Source: Microbacterium atlanticum | GTDB taxonomy: Bacteria; Actinomycetota; Actinomycetes; Actinomycetales; Microbacteriaceae | Length of the DNA: 64,000 nucleotides | Direction: 5' to 3' | Assembly: GCF_015277815.1 (NCBI RefSeq) | Contig: NZ_CP063813.1 | Coordinates: 558,001-622,000, forward strand | Part shown: positions 45,159 to 53,881 of the stretch, piece by piece | Position numbering within the stretch: position 1 is the first letter of the stretch | Layout of the letters: each line of letters begins with the position of its first letter | Made by a program: the position numbers and the translations under genes | Notes under the pieces: model-generated | Databases searched by the model: none | Told to the model about the DNA's origin: nothing | Seen by the model: the letters and a program-made list of their open reading frames with translations, nothing else

Positions 45159-45629
45159 ATGCCTCGTAAGGGACCCGCCCCGAAGCGCCCCGTCGTCAAC
45201 GACCCGGTGTACGGCGCCCCCGTCGTCACCCAGCTCGTCAACAAGATCCTCGTCGACGGCAAGAAGTCGCTGGCCGAGTCGATCGTCTACGGCGCCCTCC
45301 GCGGCGTCGAGGCGAAGAACGGCCAGGACGCCGTCGCCACCCTCAAGAAGGCCCTCGACAACGTGCGCCCGACCCTCGAGGTCAAGTCGCGTCGCGTCGG
45401 CGGCTCGACCTACCAGGTGCCGGTCGAGGTCAAGCCTCACCGCGCCAACACGCTCGCCCTCCGCTGGCTCGTCAGCTACGCCAAGGGCCGTCGTGAGAAG
45501 ACGATGACCGAGCGCCTCCAGAACGAGATCCTGGACGCCTCGAACGGCCTCGGTGCCGCGGTCAAGCGCCGCGAGGACACCCACAAGATGGCCGAGTCGA
45601 ACCGCGCCTTCGCGCACTACCGCTGGTAA
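45159..45629 (+). CDS. rpsG: 30S ribosomal protein S7
   Basis: Ribosomal protein, 156 residues, head of the 30S subunit. It begins [10 protein letters not shown] and ends NRAFAHYRW, both typical. It follows rpsL by 5 bases, with the ribosome site (GAGAGAG) in the gap. Confidence 0.99.
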   Translation: MPRKGPAPKRPVVNDPVYGAPVVTQLVNKILVDGKKSLAESIVYGALRGVEAKNGQDAVATLKKALDNVRPTLEVKSRRVGGSTYQVPVEVKPHRANTLALRWLVSYAKGRREKTMTERLQNEILDASNGLGAAVKRREDTHKMAESNRAFAHYRW

Positions 45630-45642
45630 CCAGCTCTCTGCC

Positions 45643-45671
45643 GCCGGCCGGGGACGACCTCCCCGGCCGGC
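45643..45671. terminator. Perfect hairpin between rpsG and fusA
   Basis: 12-bp perfect stem (GCCGGCCGGGGA / TCCCCGGCCGGC) with a CGACC loop and no U-tract. It lies inside the str operon, so it is more likely a partial terminator or an RNA-processing/stability element than a full stop. Confidence 0.55.
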
Positions 45672-45700
45672 GCATCCCGAACACGTAAGGAAGACATCCC

Positions 45701-47815
45701 GTGGCACAAGAAGTGCTCACCGACCTCAACAAGGTCCGCAACATCGGCATCATGGCGCACATCGATGCCGGCAAGACGACGACGACCGAGCGCATCCTCT
45801 TCTACACGGGCGTCAACCACAAGATCGGCGAGACGCACGACGGCGCTGCCACCACCGACTGGATGGAGCAGGAGCAGGAGCGCGGCATCACGATCACGTC
45901 GGCCGCCGTGACCTGCTTCTGGGAGGGCAACCAGATCAACATCATCGACACGCCCGGCCACGTCGACTTCACCGTCGAGGTGGAGCGTTCGCTGCGCGTG
46001 CTCGACGGTGCGGTCGCCGTCTTCGACGGCAAGGAGGGCGTGGAGCCCCAGTCCGAGACGGTGTGGCGTCAGGCCGACAAGTACGACGTCCCCCGCATCT
46101 GCTTCGTCAACAAGATGGACAAGCTGGGCGCCGACTTCTACTTCACGGTCGACACCATCATCAACCGCCTGAAGGCCAAGCCGCTGGTGCTGCAGATCCC
46201 GATCGGCGCCGAGAACGACTTCGTCGGCGTGGTCGACCTGGTCTACATGCGCGCACTCGTGTGGCCCGGCGACGCCAAGGGCGACGTGACCATGGGCGCG
46301 AAGTACGAGATCCAGGAGATCCCCGCCGACCTCGCCGACAAGGCCGCCGAGTACCGCACGAAGCTGCTGGAGACGGTCGCCGAGTCCGACGAGGAGCTTC
46401 TCGAGAAGTACTTCGGCGGCGAGGAGCTGAGCCCCGAGGAGATCAAGGGCGCGATCCGCAAGATGACGATCGCGGGCGAGCTCTACCCCGTGCTCTGCGG
46501 CTCGGCGTTCAAGAACCGCGGCGTGCAGCCGATGCTCGACGCCGTCGTGGACTACCTCCCGACGCCCCTCGACGTGCCCGCCATCGAGGCGCACGACCCG
46601 AAGGACGAAGAGGTCGTCATCGAGCGTCACGCCGACCGTGACGAGCCGTTCGCGGCCCTCGCGTTCAAGATCGTGTCGCACCCGTTCTTCGGTCGCCTCA
46701 CCTACATCCGCGTCTACTCGGGTCACCTCGACTCCGGCGCCCAGGTCGTCAACGCGACGAAGGGCAAGAAGGAGCGCATCGGGAAGATCTTCCAGATGCA
46801 CGCCAACAAGGAGAACCCGGTCGACTCGGTCACCGCGGGCCACATCTACGCCGTGATCGGCCTCAAGGACACCACCACCGGCGACACCCTGTCGGACGCG
46901 GCGAACCAGGTCGTCCTGGAGTCGATGACGTTCCCGGAGCCGGTCATCGAGGTCGCGATCGAGCCCAAGACCAAGGCCGACCAGGAGAAGCTGGGCCTGG
47001 CGATCCAGAAGCTCGCCGAAGAGGACCCGACGTTCCGCGTCGAGCAGAACGCCGAGACCGGCCAGACGGTCATCAAGGGCATGGGCGAGCTGCACCTCGA
47101 CATCCTCGTGGACCGCATGAAGCGCGAGTTCAAGGTCGAGGCGAACGTCGGAAAGCCCCAGGTCGCGTACCGCGAGACGATCCGCAAGACCGTCGAGCGC
47201 CACGACTACACGCACAAGAAGCAGACCGGTGGGTCGGGCCAGTTCGCGAAGATCCAGTTCGCGCTCGAGCCCCTCGAGGTCACGGCCGACAAGACGTACG
47301 AGTTCGAGAACAAGGTCACCGGTGGCCGCATCCCGCGCGAGTACATCGAGCCGACCAACCAGGGCTTCCAGGACGCGATGAACGTCGGCGTGCTGGCGGG
47401 GTACCCGATGGTGGGCGTGAAGGCGACGCTCATCGACGGCGCCTCGCACGACGTCGACTCGTCCGAGATGGCGTTCAAGATCGCGGGCTCCATGGGCTTC
47501 AAGGAGGCCGTCCGCAAGGCGAACCCCGTCATCCTCGAGCCGCTCATGGCGGTCGAGGTGCGTACTCCCGAGGAGTACATGGGCGACGTCATCGGCGACC
47601 TCAACTCCCGCCGCGGCCAGATCCAGTCGATGGAGGACGCCCAGGGCGTCAAGGTCGTGCGCGCGCTCGTCCCGCTCTCCGAGATGTTCGGCTACATCGG
47701 CGACCTGCGCTCGAAGACCTCGGGCCGCGCCGTGTACTCGATGGAGTTCGACAGCTACGCCGAGGTGCCTCGCAACGTGGCCGACGAGATCATCCAGAAG
47801 ACCAAGGGCGAGTAA
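45701..47815 (+). CDS. fusA: Elongation factor G
   Basis: Translocation GTPase, 704 residues. GTG 45701 has AAGGAAG upstream. G motifs are [20 protein letters not shown] and NKMDK. The family features through domains III-V are intact ([38 protein letters not shown]). The reading frame shows no fusidic-acid oddity that I can point to. Confidence 0.99.
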   Translation: MAQEVLTDLNKVRNIGIMAHIDAGKTTTTERILFYTGVNHKIGETHDGAATTDWMEQEQERGITITSAAVTCFWEGNQINIIDTPGHVDFTVEVERSLRVLDGAVAVFDGKEGVEPQSETVWRQADKYDVPRICFVNKMDKLGADFYFTVDTIINRLKAKPLVLQIPIGAENDFVGVVDLVYMRALVWPGDAKGDVTMGAKYEIQEIPADLADKAAEYRTKLLETVAESDEELLEKYFGGEELSPEEIKGAIRKMTIAGELYPVLCGSAFKNRGVQPMLDAVVDYLPTPLDVPAIEAHDPKDEEVVIERHADRDEPFAALAFKIVSHPFFGRLTYIRVYSGHLDSGAQVVNATKGKKERIGKIFQMHANKENPVDSVTAGHIYAVIGLKDTTTGDTLSDAANQVVLESMTFPEPVIEVAIEPKTKADQEKLGLAIQKLAEEDPTFRVEQNAETGQTVIKGMGELHLDILVDRMKREFKVEANVGKPQVAYRETIRKTVERHDYTHKKQTGGSGQFAKIQFALEPLEVTADKTYEFENKVTGGRIPREYIEPTNQGFQDAMNVGVLAGYPMVGVKATLIDGASHDVDSSEMAFKIAGSMGFKEAVRKANPVILEPLMAVEVRTPEEYMGDVIGDLNSRRGQIQSMEDAQGVKVVRALVPLSEMFGYIGDLRSKTSGRAVYSMEFDSYAEVPRNVADEIIQKTKGE

Positions 47816-47822
47816 CCCTGCA

Positions 47823-47874
47823 CTCCGGGATGCCTCGGCCCACCGCATCGTCGTCGGGCCGGGGCATCCGGGAG
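47823..47874. terminator. Long imperfect hairpin between fusA and tuf
   Basis: 19-base arms (47823-47841 and 47856-47874) built around GGATGCCTCGGCCC / GGGCCGGGGCATCC, with one mismatch and one G-T pair. No U-tract. Could give partial termination after fusA, with tuf also driven by its own promoter; a TAAGGT at 47911-47916 could be its -10, but no good -35 is seen. Confidence 0.5.
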
Positions 47875-47990
47875 CACAACTTCACACAGAATCACCAGAA
47901 CCGTCTCCACTAAGGTGGAGATATCCCCGTAGACGTCCGGTCGCAAACCAGTGCCCGGAACTTCTACATGACCGTCCTGAGGAGGACCCA

Positions 47991-49184
47991 GTGGCTAAGG
48001 CCAAGTTCGAGCGGACCAAGCCGCACGTGAACATCGGAACGATCGGTCACGTCGACCACGGCAAGACCACGCTCACCGCAGCGATCTCGAAGGTGCTCGC
48101 CGACAAGTACCCGTCGGCCACCAACGTGCAGCGCGACTTCGCGTCGATCGACTCGGCTCCCGAGGAGCGTCAGCGCGGTATCACGATCAACATCTCGCAC
48201 GTCGAGTATGAGACCCCCAAGCGTCACTACGCTCACGTCGACGCCCCGGGTCACGCTGACTACATCAAGAACATGATCACCGGTGCCGCCCAGATGGACG
48301 GCGCGATCCTCGTTGTCGCGGCCACCGACGGCCCGATGGCGCAGACGCGTGAGCACGTTCTGCTGGCCAAGCAGGTCGGCGTCCCCTACCTGCTGGTCGC
48401 GCTCAACAAGTCCGACATGGTCGACGACGAGGAGATCCTGGAGCTCGTCGAGCTCGAGGTTCGCGAGCTGCTGTCGTCGCAGGACTTCGACGGCGACAAC
48501 GCTCCCGTGGTGCGCGTCTCGGGCCTGAAGGCTCTCGAGGGCGACGCCGAGTGGGTCGAGAAGATCGTCGAGCTCATGGACGCCGTCGACGAGTCCATCC
48601 CCGACCCGGTGCGTGACAAGGACAAGCCGTTCCTCATGCCCATCGAGGATGTCTTCACCATCACCGGCCGTGGCACGGTCGTCACGGGCCGCGCCGAGCG
48701 CGGTACCCTCGCGATCAACTCCGAGGTCGAGATCGTGGGTCTGCGCCCGACGCAGAAGACGATCGTCACCGGTATCGAGATGTTCCACAAGCAGCTCGAC
48801 GAGGCGTGGGCCGGCGAGAACTGTGGTCTGCTCCTTCGCGGCACCAAGCGTGACGACGTCGAGCGCGGCCAGGTCGTCGTGAAGCCCGGTTCGGTCACCC
48901 CGCACACCAACTTCGAGGGCACGGCGTACATCCTGTCCAAGGAGGAGGGCGGCCGTCACAACCCGTTCTTCACGAACTACCGTCCGCAGTTCTACTTCCG
49001 CACCACCGACGTCACCGGCGTCATCACGCTGCCCGAGGGCACCGAGATGGTCATGCCCGGCGACACCACCGACATGACGGTCGAGCTGATCCAGCCGATC
49101 GCCATGGAGGAGGGCCTCGGCTTCGCGATCCGTGAGGGTGGCCGCACCGTCGGCGCCGGCACGGTGACCAAGATCCTCAAGTAA
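47991..49184 (+). CDS. tuf: Elongation factor Tu
   Basis: GTPase delivering aminoacyl-tRNA, 397 residues. GTG 47991 has GAGGAGG upstream. Motifs: [22 protein letters not shown] (the usual actinobacterial form) and, at the C-terminus, [20 protein letters not shown]. Last gene of the str operon; a strong terminator follows. Confidence 0.99.
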   Translation: MAKAKFERTKPHVNIGTIGHVDHGKTTLTAAISKVLADKYPSATNVQRDFASIDSAPEERQRGITINISHVEYETPKRHYAHVDAPGHADYIKNMITGAAQMDGAILVVAATDGPMAQTREHVLLAKQVGVPYLLVALNKSDMVDDEEILELVELEVRELLSSQDFDGDNAPVVRVSGLKALEGDAEWVEKIVELMDAVDESIPDPVRDKDKPFLMPIEDVFTITGRGTVVTGRAERGTLAINSEVEIVGLRPTQKTIVTGIEMFHKQLDEAWAGENCGLLLRGTKRDDVERGQVVVKPGSVTPHTNFEGTAYILSKEEGGRHNPFFTNYRPQFYFRTTDVTGVITLPEGTEMVMPGDTTDMTVELIQPIAMEEGLGFAIREGGRTVGAGTVTKILK

Positions 49185-49196
49185 GTCCTCGGACTT

Positions 49197-49230
49197 CAGA
49201 AGCCCCCGGGAGCGATCCCGGGGGCTTCTG
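49197..49230. terminator. tuf terminator
   Basis: Perfect 15-bp stem (CAGAAGCCCCCGGGA / TCCCGGGGGCTTCTG) with a GCGA loop, 12 bases after the tuf stop codon. Confidence 0.9.
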
Positions 49231-49263
49231 CCGTTGCCGGGTCGTGTCGGGCGCAGATGTGCA

Positions 49264-49312
49264 GTTCGGGCGGATGCCGCGGGCCGAGGCATCCGCCCGT
49301 TCTGCGATTCTG
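49264..49312. repeat. REP-like palindromic element, copy 1
   Basis: Perfect 11-bp arms (GGGCGGATGCC / GGCATCCGCCC) with a 9-base loop, flanked by GTTC and TTCTGCG. 46 of 49 bases match copy 2 at 50344-50392. Lies just after the 3' end of the DUF559 gene. Confidence 0.85.
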
Positions 49313-49321
49313 CCCGCGGTG

Positions 49322-50200
49322 TCACCGCGCCCGATGCAGGCCCTGCGCGACGGCTCGCATGATGAGGTCCTGCACCTCCTCCCAGTGATCCACGACCTGC
49401 CGGTACCCGACGCGGATGACGTGGTAGCCCATCAGCATCAACGCGGCGTCGTGCGCGATGTCGGCGTCGCGCTGCGCGCCGGTGTGGTGACCGCCGTCGA
49501 TCTGCAGGACGAGCCGCTCCCCGATGAGCAGGTCGACACGATGGCCGTGGATCCAGATCTGGCGACGCAGCGGCAGCCTCAGCCACAGCAGTCGCGGCAC
49601 GACGAGCGTCTCGAGGCCCGAGTCCGAGAACATCCCCGCGTCCTCGCGCAGTCGCCTCGCCGCCGGCGGCAGCGGGTAGCGCGCGAGCGCGTCGCGGTCG
49701 ACGGTGCCGGCGCGCAGCGCGGACTCCCACACGACGAGCGCCTCTTCGTACGGCAGGCACGTCGCGACGAGCGCCAGCACGTTCTCGACGCCGTCGACGA
49801 GACGGTGCGGATGCCTCGGCACGAGCGGCTTCGCCCAGTGCACGTGCGCCTCCGCGCGCCCCGCCCGGCCCGATCCCGGCCGGGCTGCGACGTGCGGCCG
49901 CCCGTCGTCGTGGAGCACGAAGAGACCGAGCCGTCGCGCCTGCGTCGTGCAGGTCAGCACGACGCCGTGCCGAGCTGCGGCCACGAGCATGGGGTCGGCC
50001 GTCGGCAGCGCGAACCAGCCCCGCTTCACACGCACGATCGCCCGCTGCGCGAGCGCGATCTCGAGCGCTCTTCGCGAGTGCCCGGCGTCTGTCAGCACCG
50101 CCGCGGGCGCGACGCCGTCGTGCAGGGCGAGGGTCGCGGTGACCGCGCGCCCCCTCGCGGCTCTCGGCGTGACCTCCGCTGTGCGCATGCCCGTCATCAT
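49322..50200 (-). CDS. DUF559 (Vsr/PD-(D/E)XK-like) protein
   Basis: Protein of about 292 residues. The N-terminal about 60 residues look like an AbiEi-type winged-helix segment ([20 protein letters not shown], then [12 protein letters not shown]). The C-terminal DUF559 domain has the endonuclease-fold pattern: Glu in SGLETLV, Asp in GHRVDLLI, and LQIDGGHH, with [15 protein letters not shown]. This is related to the very-short-patch repair endonuclease. Start at 50200 or ATG 50188, both with weak ribosome sites. It is flanked by copies of a 49-base repeat in direct orientation, suggesting the gene moved as a unit. Such proteins are often found alone in actinobacteria, and their role is not established. 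Confidence 0.85.
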   Translation of the reverse strand: MMTGMRTAEVTPRAARGRAVTATLALHDGVAPAAVLTDAGHSRRALEIALAQRAIVRVKRGWFALPTADPMLVAAARHGVVLTCTTQARRLGLFVLHDDGRPHVAARPGSGRAGRAEAHVHWAKPLVPRHPHRLVDGVENVLALVATCLPYEEALVVWESALRAGTVDRDALARYPLPPAARRLREDAGMFSDSGLETLVVPRLLWLRLPLRRQIWIHGHRVDLLIGERLVLQIDGGHHTGAQRDADIAHDAALMLMGYHVIRVGYRQVVDHWEEVQDLIMRAVAQGLHRAR

Positions 50201-50291
50201 GACGAGTCGGTCCCGTCGCGATGGCCGGTTCGCCGGGACTGTGGACCGGCCGAGTCCCCGCCGCTGCTGGGGAGGAGGGGTCGGGGATGCG

Positions 50292-50314
50292 GGATGCCGC
50301 GGGCCGAGGCATCC
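50292..50314. repeat. REP-like element, partial copy
   Basis: The core GGATGCC, 9-base loop GCGGGCCGA and GGCATCC match copy 1 exactly, without the outer arms. Confidence 0.7.
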
Positions 50315-50343
50315 AGTCGCGCGCGGGCCGGGCGCATGTTTGC

Positions 50344-50392
50344 GTTCGGGCGGATGCTGTGGGCCGAGGCATCCGCCCGTTCTGCGACTCTG
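50344..50392. repeat. REP-like palindromic element, copy 2
   Basis: Direct-orientation copy of 49264-49312 with 3 differences, upstream of the DUF559 gene. The rest of 50201-50535 has no gene; it holds this repeat, the partial copy and scattered TCTGCGCCCG-like pieces. Confidence 0.85.
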
Positions 50393-50535
50393 CGCCCGGG
50401 GGCCGGGGGTTCTGCATCTTCGCGTCGGGGCGGCTGCGAGTCTTGCATCTCTGCGCCCGAACCACGGACACGGCCTGGTGCGGCGGGACCGCGCCACGCC
50501 ACAATGGGCGCAACGGCGACCGACAAGGAGCGGAC

Positions 50536-50751
50536 ATGGGAATCGACGACATCGTCAACCAGGGCAAGGACTTCCTCGAGCAGAACAAGGACAAGATCGA
50601 CGACGTCATCACGTCGGAGCAGGCCGAGGGCGTCAGCGACAACGTCCTCGACGCCGCCGCCGAGTTCGTCAAGAAGGTCGCGCCCGACAGCGTCGACCAG
50701 CACGTGGACGGTTTCCGCGATCACATCGACAAGGCCGTCGGGAACGAGTAG
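50536..50751 (+). CDS. Small acidic protein, Rv0909-type antitoxin family
   Basis: Protein of 71 residues, highly charged and helical. It starts [20 protein letters not shown] and ends DKAVGNE. This resembles the Rv0909/MT0933 family, annotated as putative toxin-antitoxin antitoxins. No toxin gene is beside it, so a free-standing role is as likely. ATG 50536 has AAGGAG upstream; the longer open frame to 50221 is not supported. Confidence 0.78.
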   Translation: MGIDDIVNQGKDFLEQNKDKIDDVITSEQAEGVSDNVLDAAAEFVKKVAPDSVDQHVDGFRDHIDKAVGNE

Positions 50752-50760
50752 CACTCGGAG

Positions 50761-50792
50761 CGAAGGGCGGTCCGAGAACGGACCGCCCTTCG
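50761..50792. terminator. Terminator of the Rv0909-type gene
   Basis: Perfect 14-bp stem (CGAAGGGCGGTCCG / CGGACCGCCCTTCG) with an AGAA loop; also placed to stop transcription from the convergent glycosyltransferase gene. Confidence 0.88.
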
Positions 50793-50855
50793 TCCGCGCA
50801 TCGCGGGGGAGTCACGCGAGCGCGCCGCCGGGGGCTTCAGCTCCTGTTCGGGGGG

Positions 50856-51992
50856 TCAGGACGCCTGTGCCACCACCGGCGGGGTCACGGGTGCGCCGTG
50901 GCGCGACATCCACGAGGTGAGCTCCTCGTCGAACCGCGGCGCGTCGAACTGCTGGGCGTGCCGCACGATCCCCTCGCTGGGAAGCGCGACCGCGCGCGTC
51001 GCGGCGGCGACGAGGTCGCTGCGCGAGCGCGGGTCGAACAGCGCGCCGCCCACACCCTCCCGGATCGACTCGCTCGCCCCACCCACGCGGTTGGCGATCA
51101 CCGGGGTACCGGCCGCCATCGCCTCGACGGCGACGATGCCGAAGTCCTCGACCGGCGGGAACACGAACAGCCCGGCGCGCTCCATCAGCGCGAACAGCAT
51201 CGCATCCGACGGGGCCACCTGCAGGTGCACGGGCACGCGCGCCGCTCGGCCCCGCTCGCGCAGCTCTGCTTCGAGCGGCCCGGAGCCGGCGATGACGACG
51301 GGCATCCCGAGCGCCTCCCCGGCGGCGATCACGAGGTCCAGCCGCTTGTACGGGATGAACCGCGAGACCCCGAGGACGAAGTCCTGCGGGAGCGCGTCGA
51401 GCCGGCGCCGCTCGCGGTCGGTGAGCTCCGCGCGCCACGAGCCGGAGGAGATCCGCGCGACGTCGACGGGCGGGTGGATGACGGTGGCCTCCACACCCCA
51501 GGCCTTGCGGATGCGCTGGGCGACGAAGCGGCTGTTGGCCGCCACCGCGGTCGCGCGACGCGCCGTACGCCGGTCGAGGGCCCGCAGCGGCGGCGCGGCG
51601 ATCCGTGCCGCGAGGTTGTCGCCGCGGTGGTCGAGCTCGGGCGCCCACAGGTACCGCGCCGGCGTGTGCGCGTAGACGAACGTCGGCGTCCCGGGCTGAG
51701 CGAACTGCACGTGGTGCGCGAAGGCGTACGAGCTCACCAGCGCCCAGTCGGGGGTCACGGTCGCAGGCCGCCGCCACGCCAGCGGCATGAGCGGCAGCGC
51801 GAGCGCCTTATGGTGGCGCAGCGGAGTGCGCGCCAGCCACGTCTCGCGGACGGCGTGGCCGCGGTGCCTGCCGGGTGCGTCGTTCCACAGGCACAGGATG
51901 TCGGCATCCGGGAACAGCTCGGCGAACCGGTCGACCACGCGCTCGGCGCCACCGACCGCCTCGATCCATTCGGCGACGATCAGGCCGCTCAT
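50856..51992 (-). CDS. Glycosyltransferase family 4 (GT-B), exopolysaccharide type
   Basis: Sugar transferase of 378 residues with two Rossmann-like lobes. The N-lobe starts MSGLIVAEWIEAVGGAERVV. The C-lobe has the retaining GT4 motifs FIPYKRLDLVIAAGEALG, VIAGSGPLE, and the sugar-nucleotide E-x7-E region in PPVEDFGIVAVEAMAAGTPV. Likely adds a sugar to a polyprenyl-linked precursor at the cytoplasmic face. It overlaps the initiating glycosylphosphotransferase gene by 4 bases (ATGA). Acceptor and sugar are unknown. Confidence 0.92.
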   Translation of the reverse strand: MSGLIVAEWIEAVGGAERVVDRFAELFPDADILCLWNDAPGRHRGHAVRETWLARTPLRHHKALALPLMPLAWRRPATVTPDWALVSSYAFAHHVQFAQPGTPTFVYAHTPARYLWAPELDHRGDNLAARIAAPPLRALDRRTARRATAVAANSRFVAQRIRKAWGVEATVIHPPVDVARISSGSWRAELTDRERRRLDALPQDFVLGVSRFIPYKRLDLVIAAGEALGMPVVIAGSGPLEAELRERGRAARVPVHLQVAPSDAMLFALMERAGLFVFPPVEDFGIVAVEAMAAGTPVIANRVGGASESIREGVGGALFDPRSRSDLVAAATRAVALPSEGIVRHAQQFDAPRFDEELTSWMSRHGAPVTPPVVAQAS

Positions 51993-53557
51993 GCTGCCGT
52001 CCTCCCCGGAAGGAGCGTCGCGCGGGCGGTGCGGAGCAGGATCACGAAGTCGCCGGCGAGCGTCCAGTTGTCGACGTACGACAGGTCGAGCCGCACCGAC
52101 TCCTCCCACGACAGCGACGAGCGTCCGCTCACCTGCCAGAGGCCGGTGATCCCCGGCTTGACCATGAACCTCCGATGCACGTGGTCGGCGTACCGCGCCA
52201 CCTCGCGGGGGAGCGGCGGGCGCGGACCGACAAGCGACATCGACCCGGTCAGCACGTTCCACAGCTGCGGCAGCTCGTCGAGGCTGTACTTGCGCAGGAA
52301 CCGCCCGAACGGGGTCACCCGGGGGTCGTCGAGCATCTTGAAGAGCACCTCGTTGCCGACGTCGCGGCTCGAGACGAGTCCCGGCAGGCGATCCTCGGCA
52401 TCCGGCACCATCGTTCGGAACTTCAGCATCTGGAAGCTCCGCCCGTCCAGTCCCACGCGGGTCTGGCGGAAGAGCACGGTCCCCGGCGAGCTGCCGAAGA
52501 TGACAGCCGCGACGACGGCCATGAGCGGAGCGAGCACGATCAGCGCGACGGCGGAGACCAGGATGTCGGTCCCCCGCTTCAGGATCCGCTGGCCCTTGCT
52601 GTACCTCGGCGTCTCGACGTGGATGAGCGGCAGTCCCGCCACCGGGCGGGTGTGGATGCGCGGGCCGACGATGTCGGCGATGCTCGGCGCCAGGATGAGG
52701 TGGCGGCGGTCGGCTTCGAGCGCCCACGAGATGCGCTTCACGCCGGACGGCGGGAGCTCGTCGGTGCTGGTCACCGCGACGGTGTCGGCCCCGGCCGCGT
52801 CGAGGGCGCCCAGGACGCCCCGGATGTCGCCGCGCACCGGGATGTCGGTGCCGGGGACCGTCTGCCCGGGCAGTCCGTCCGGGATGCACGCGCCCACCAC
52901 GCGATAGCCGGCACTCGGCGACCGGCGCAGGGCGGCCGCGATCTGCGCGACCGACTCGGCCGAGCCGACCAAGAGCACCGTGGCGCTCCATTCGCCGCGC
53001 ACGCGCTGCGCGGTCAGCCAGCGGCGCCACGCCCACCGCTCGATGAGCAGGAACGCCACTCCGAGCGGGAAGCTGATCAGCAGGTACCCCCGCGCGACGT
53101 CCACGCGCAGCAGGAACGCGAGGATCGCGATGATCCCGAACAGGCGCGTGCTCACCGAGATGATGCGCGCGTACTCGGCGGAGCCGCTGCCGACGATCCG
53201 GGCGCTGCGCGAGTCGGCCAGGCTCAGCGACCACATCCACGCGCAGAGGAGCACGACCGAGAACGCCCAGTAGGACGCCCCCATGAGGAGCGAGTCCTCG
53301 CGGATGACCACGTCGGAGCTGTCGAGGCCGAACCACGCGATCTGCGCGCCGAAGACGACGGCCGCGAGTACCGCGAGGTCGCTCAGCCACAGACGGCGCG
53401 TGTATCTGTCGCGCCATTGATCCGTCGGCACCGATGCGGCCGGTGCGCGGGCACTCCGAGTATCGGCCTCCCCAGACCGGCTCCGTATTTTCGAACGACT
53501 GCTTGCCAAGACATCGGCGTACGGCTGTTGAGCCGCGCCGACAGAATGCGACGCCAC
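51989..53557 (-). CDS. Exopolysaccharide polyprenyl glycosylphosphotransferase (WbaP/WcaJ type)
   Basis: Membrane enzyme that starts polysaccharide assembly by moving sugar-1-phosphate to undecaprenyl phosphate. 522 residues. About four or five membrane segments and a Rossmann-like CoA-binding domain come first. The C-terminal transferase core (about residues 325-520) starts KRGTDILVSAVALIVLAPLM. It then has GRSFQMLKFRTMVPDAE, FLRKYSLDELPQLWNVLTG and SLVGPRPPLPREV. GTG 53557 is chosen for its excellent ribosome site (GGGAGGG seven bases upstream); the frame is open for a further 54 bases. The pair with the GT4 gene is a small exopolysaccharide unit; no flippase or polymerase is in the window. 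Confidence 0.94.
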   Translation of the reverse strand: MASHSVGAAQQPYADVLASSRSKIRSRSGEADTRSARAPAASVPTDQWRDRYTRRLWLSDLAVLAAVVFGAQIAWFGLDSSDVVIREDSLLMGASYWAFSVVLLCAWMWSLSLADSRSARIVGSGSAEYARIISVSTRLFGIIAILAFLLRVDVARGYLLISFPLGVAFLLIERWAWRRWLTAQRVRGEWSATVLLVGSAESVAQIAAALRRSPSAGYRVVGACIPDGLPGQTVPGTDIPVRGDIRGVLGALDAAGADTVAVTSTDELPPSGVKRISWALEADRRHLILAPSIADIVGPRIHTRPVAGLPLIHVETPRYSKGQRILKRGTDILVSAVALIVLAPLMAVVAAVIFGSSPGTVLFRQTRVGLDGRSFQMLKFRTMVPDAEDRLPGLVSSRDVGNEVLFKMLDDPRVTPFGRFLRKYSLDELPQLWNVLTGSMSLVGPRPPLPREVARYADHVHRRFMVKPGITGLWQVSGRSSLSWEESVRLDLSYVDNWTLAGDFVILLRTARATLLPGRTAA

Positions 53558-53881
53558 TGCTTTTCCCTCCCCGTCGCAACCGTGCAGCATTCGGGTCTGC
53601 GGTCCGGCCAAACTCCCCAGTTCGCCGGCGGTTGCGTGTCGTCATTCTGTCATGACCTCAGCGATGCGGGAAGGGTCGGTTTCGCAGGACGCGTCGCCGG
53701 CCGGCGCCAGAACGGTGCGCATTCAGCTAATCCTCAGGATTTGCCAAGGGTTCGCGGGAAAAGTCCAGGTGACGCAGTAGTGTTCGAAGCACTTCGCTCG
53801 GGGGCGAAGCAGGAGGGCGCTCGGGGCGCAGCTGGGGACGTGACAGTCCTCGGTGTTCACCTTCCGGGGAATGGGTGGGTC
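53558..53881. other. Divergent intergenic region
   Basis: 324 bases between the glycosylphosphotransferase and the DUF11 protein, AT-richer than the surroundings. It contains small inverted repeats near 53778-53800 (CGAAG CA CTTCG, and CTTCGC / GCGAAG) that could be operators. No convincing promoter, riboswitch or small gene was found. Confidence 0.4.

Noticed and set aside
49264-50392. Insertion sequence around the DUF559 gene
   Set aside because: No transposase, no terminal inverted repeats and no target duplication seen; only direct REP-like copies.
50221-50535. N-terminal extension of the Rv0909-type protein
   Set aside because: The extra residues are Arg/Gly-rich and come from the REP-like repeats; the ribosome site supports ATG 50536.
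53558-53881. Riboswitch upstream of the surface protein
   Set aside because: Small inverted repeats only; no known riboswitch core could be matched by eye.
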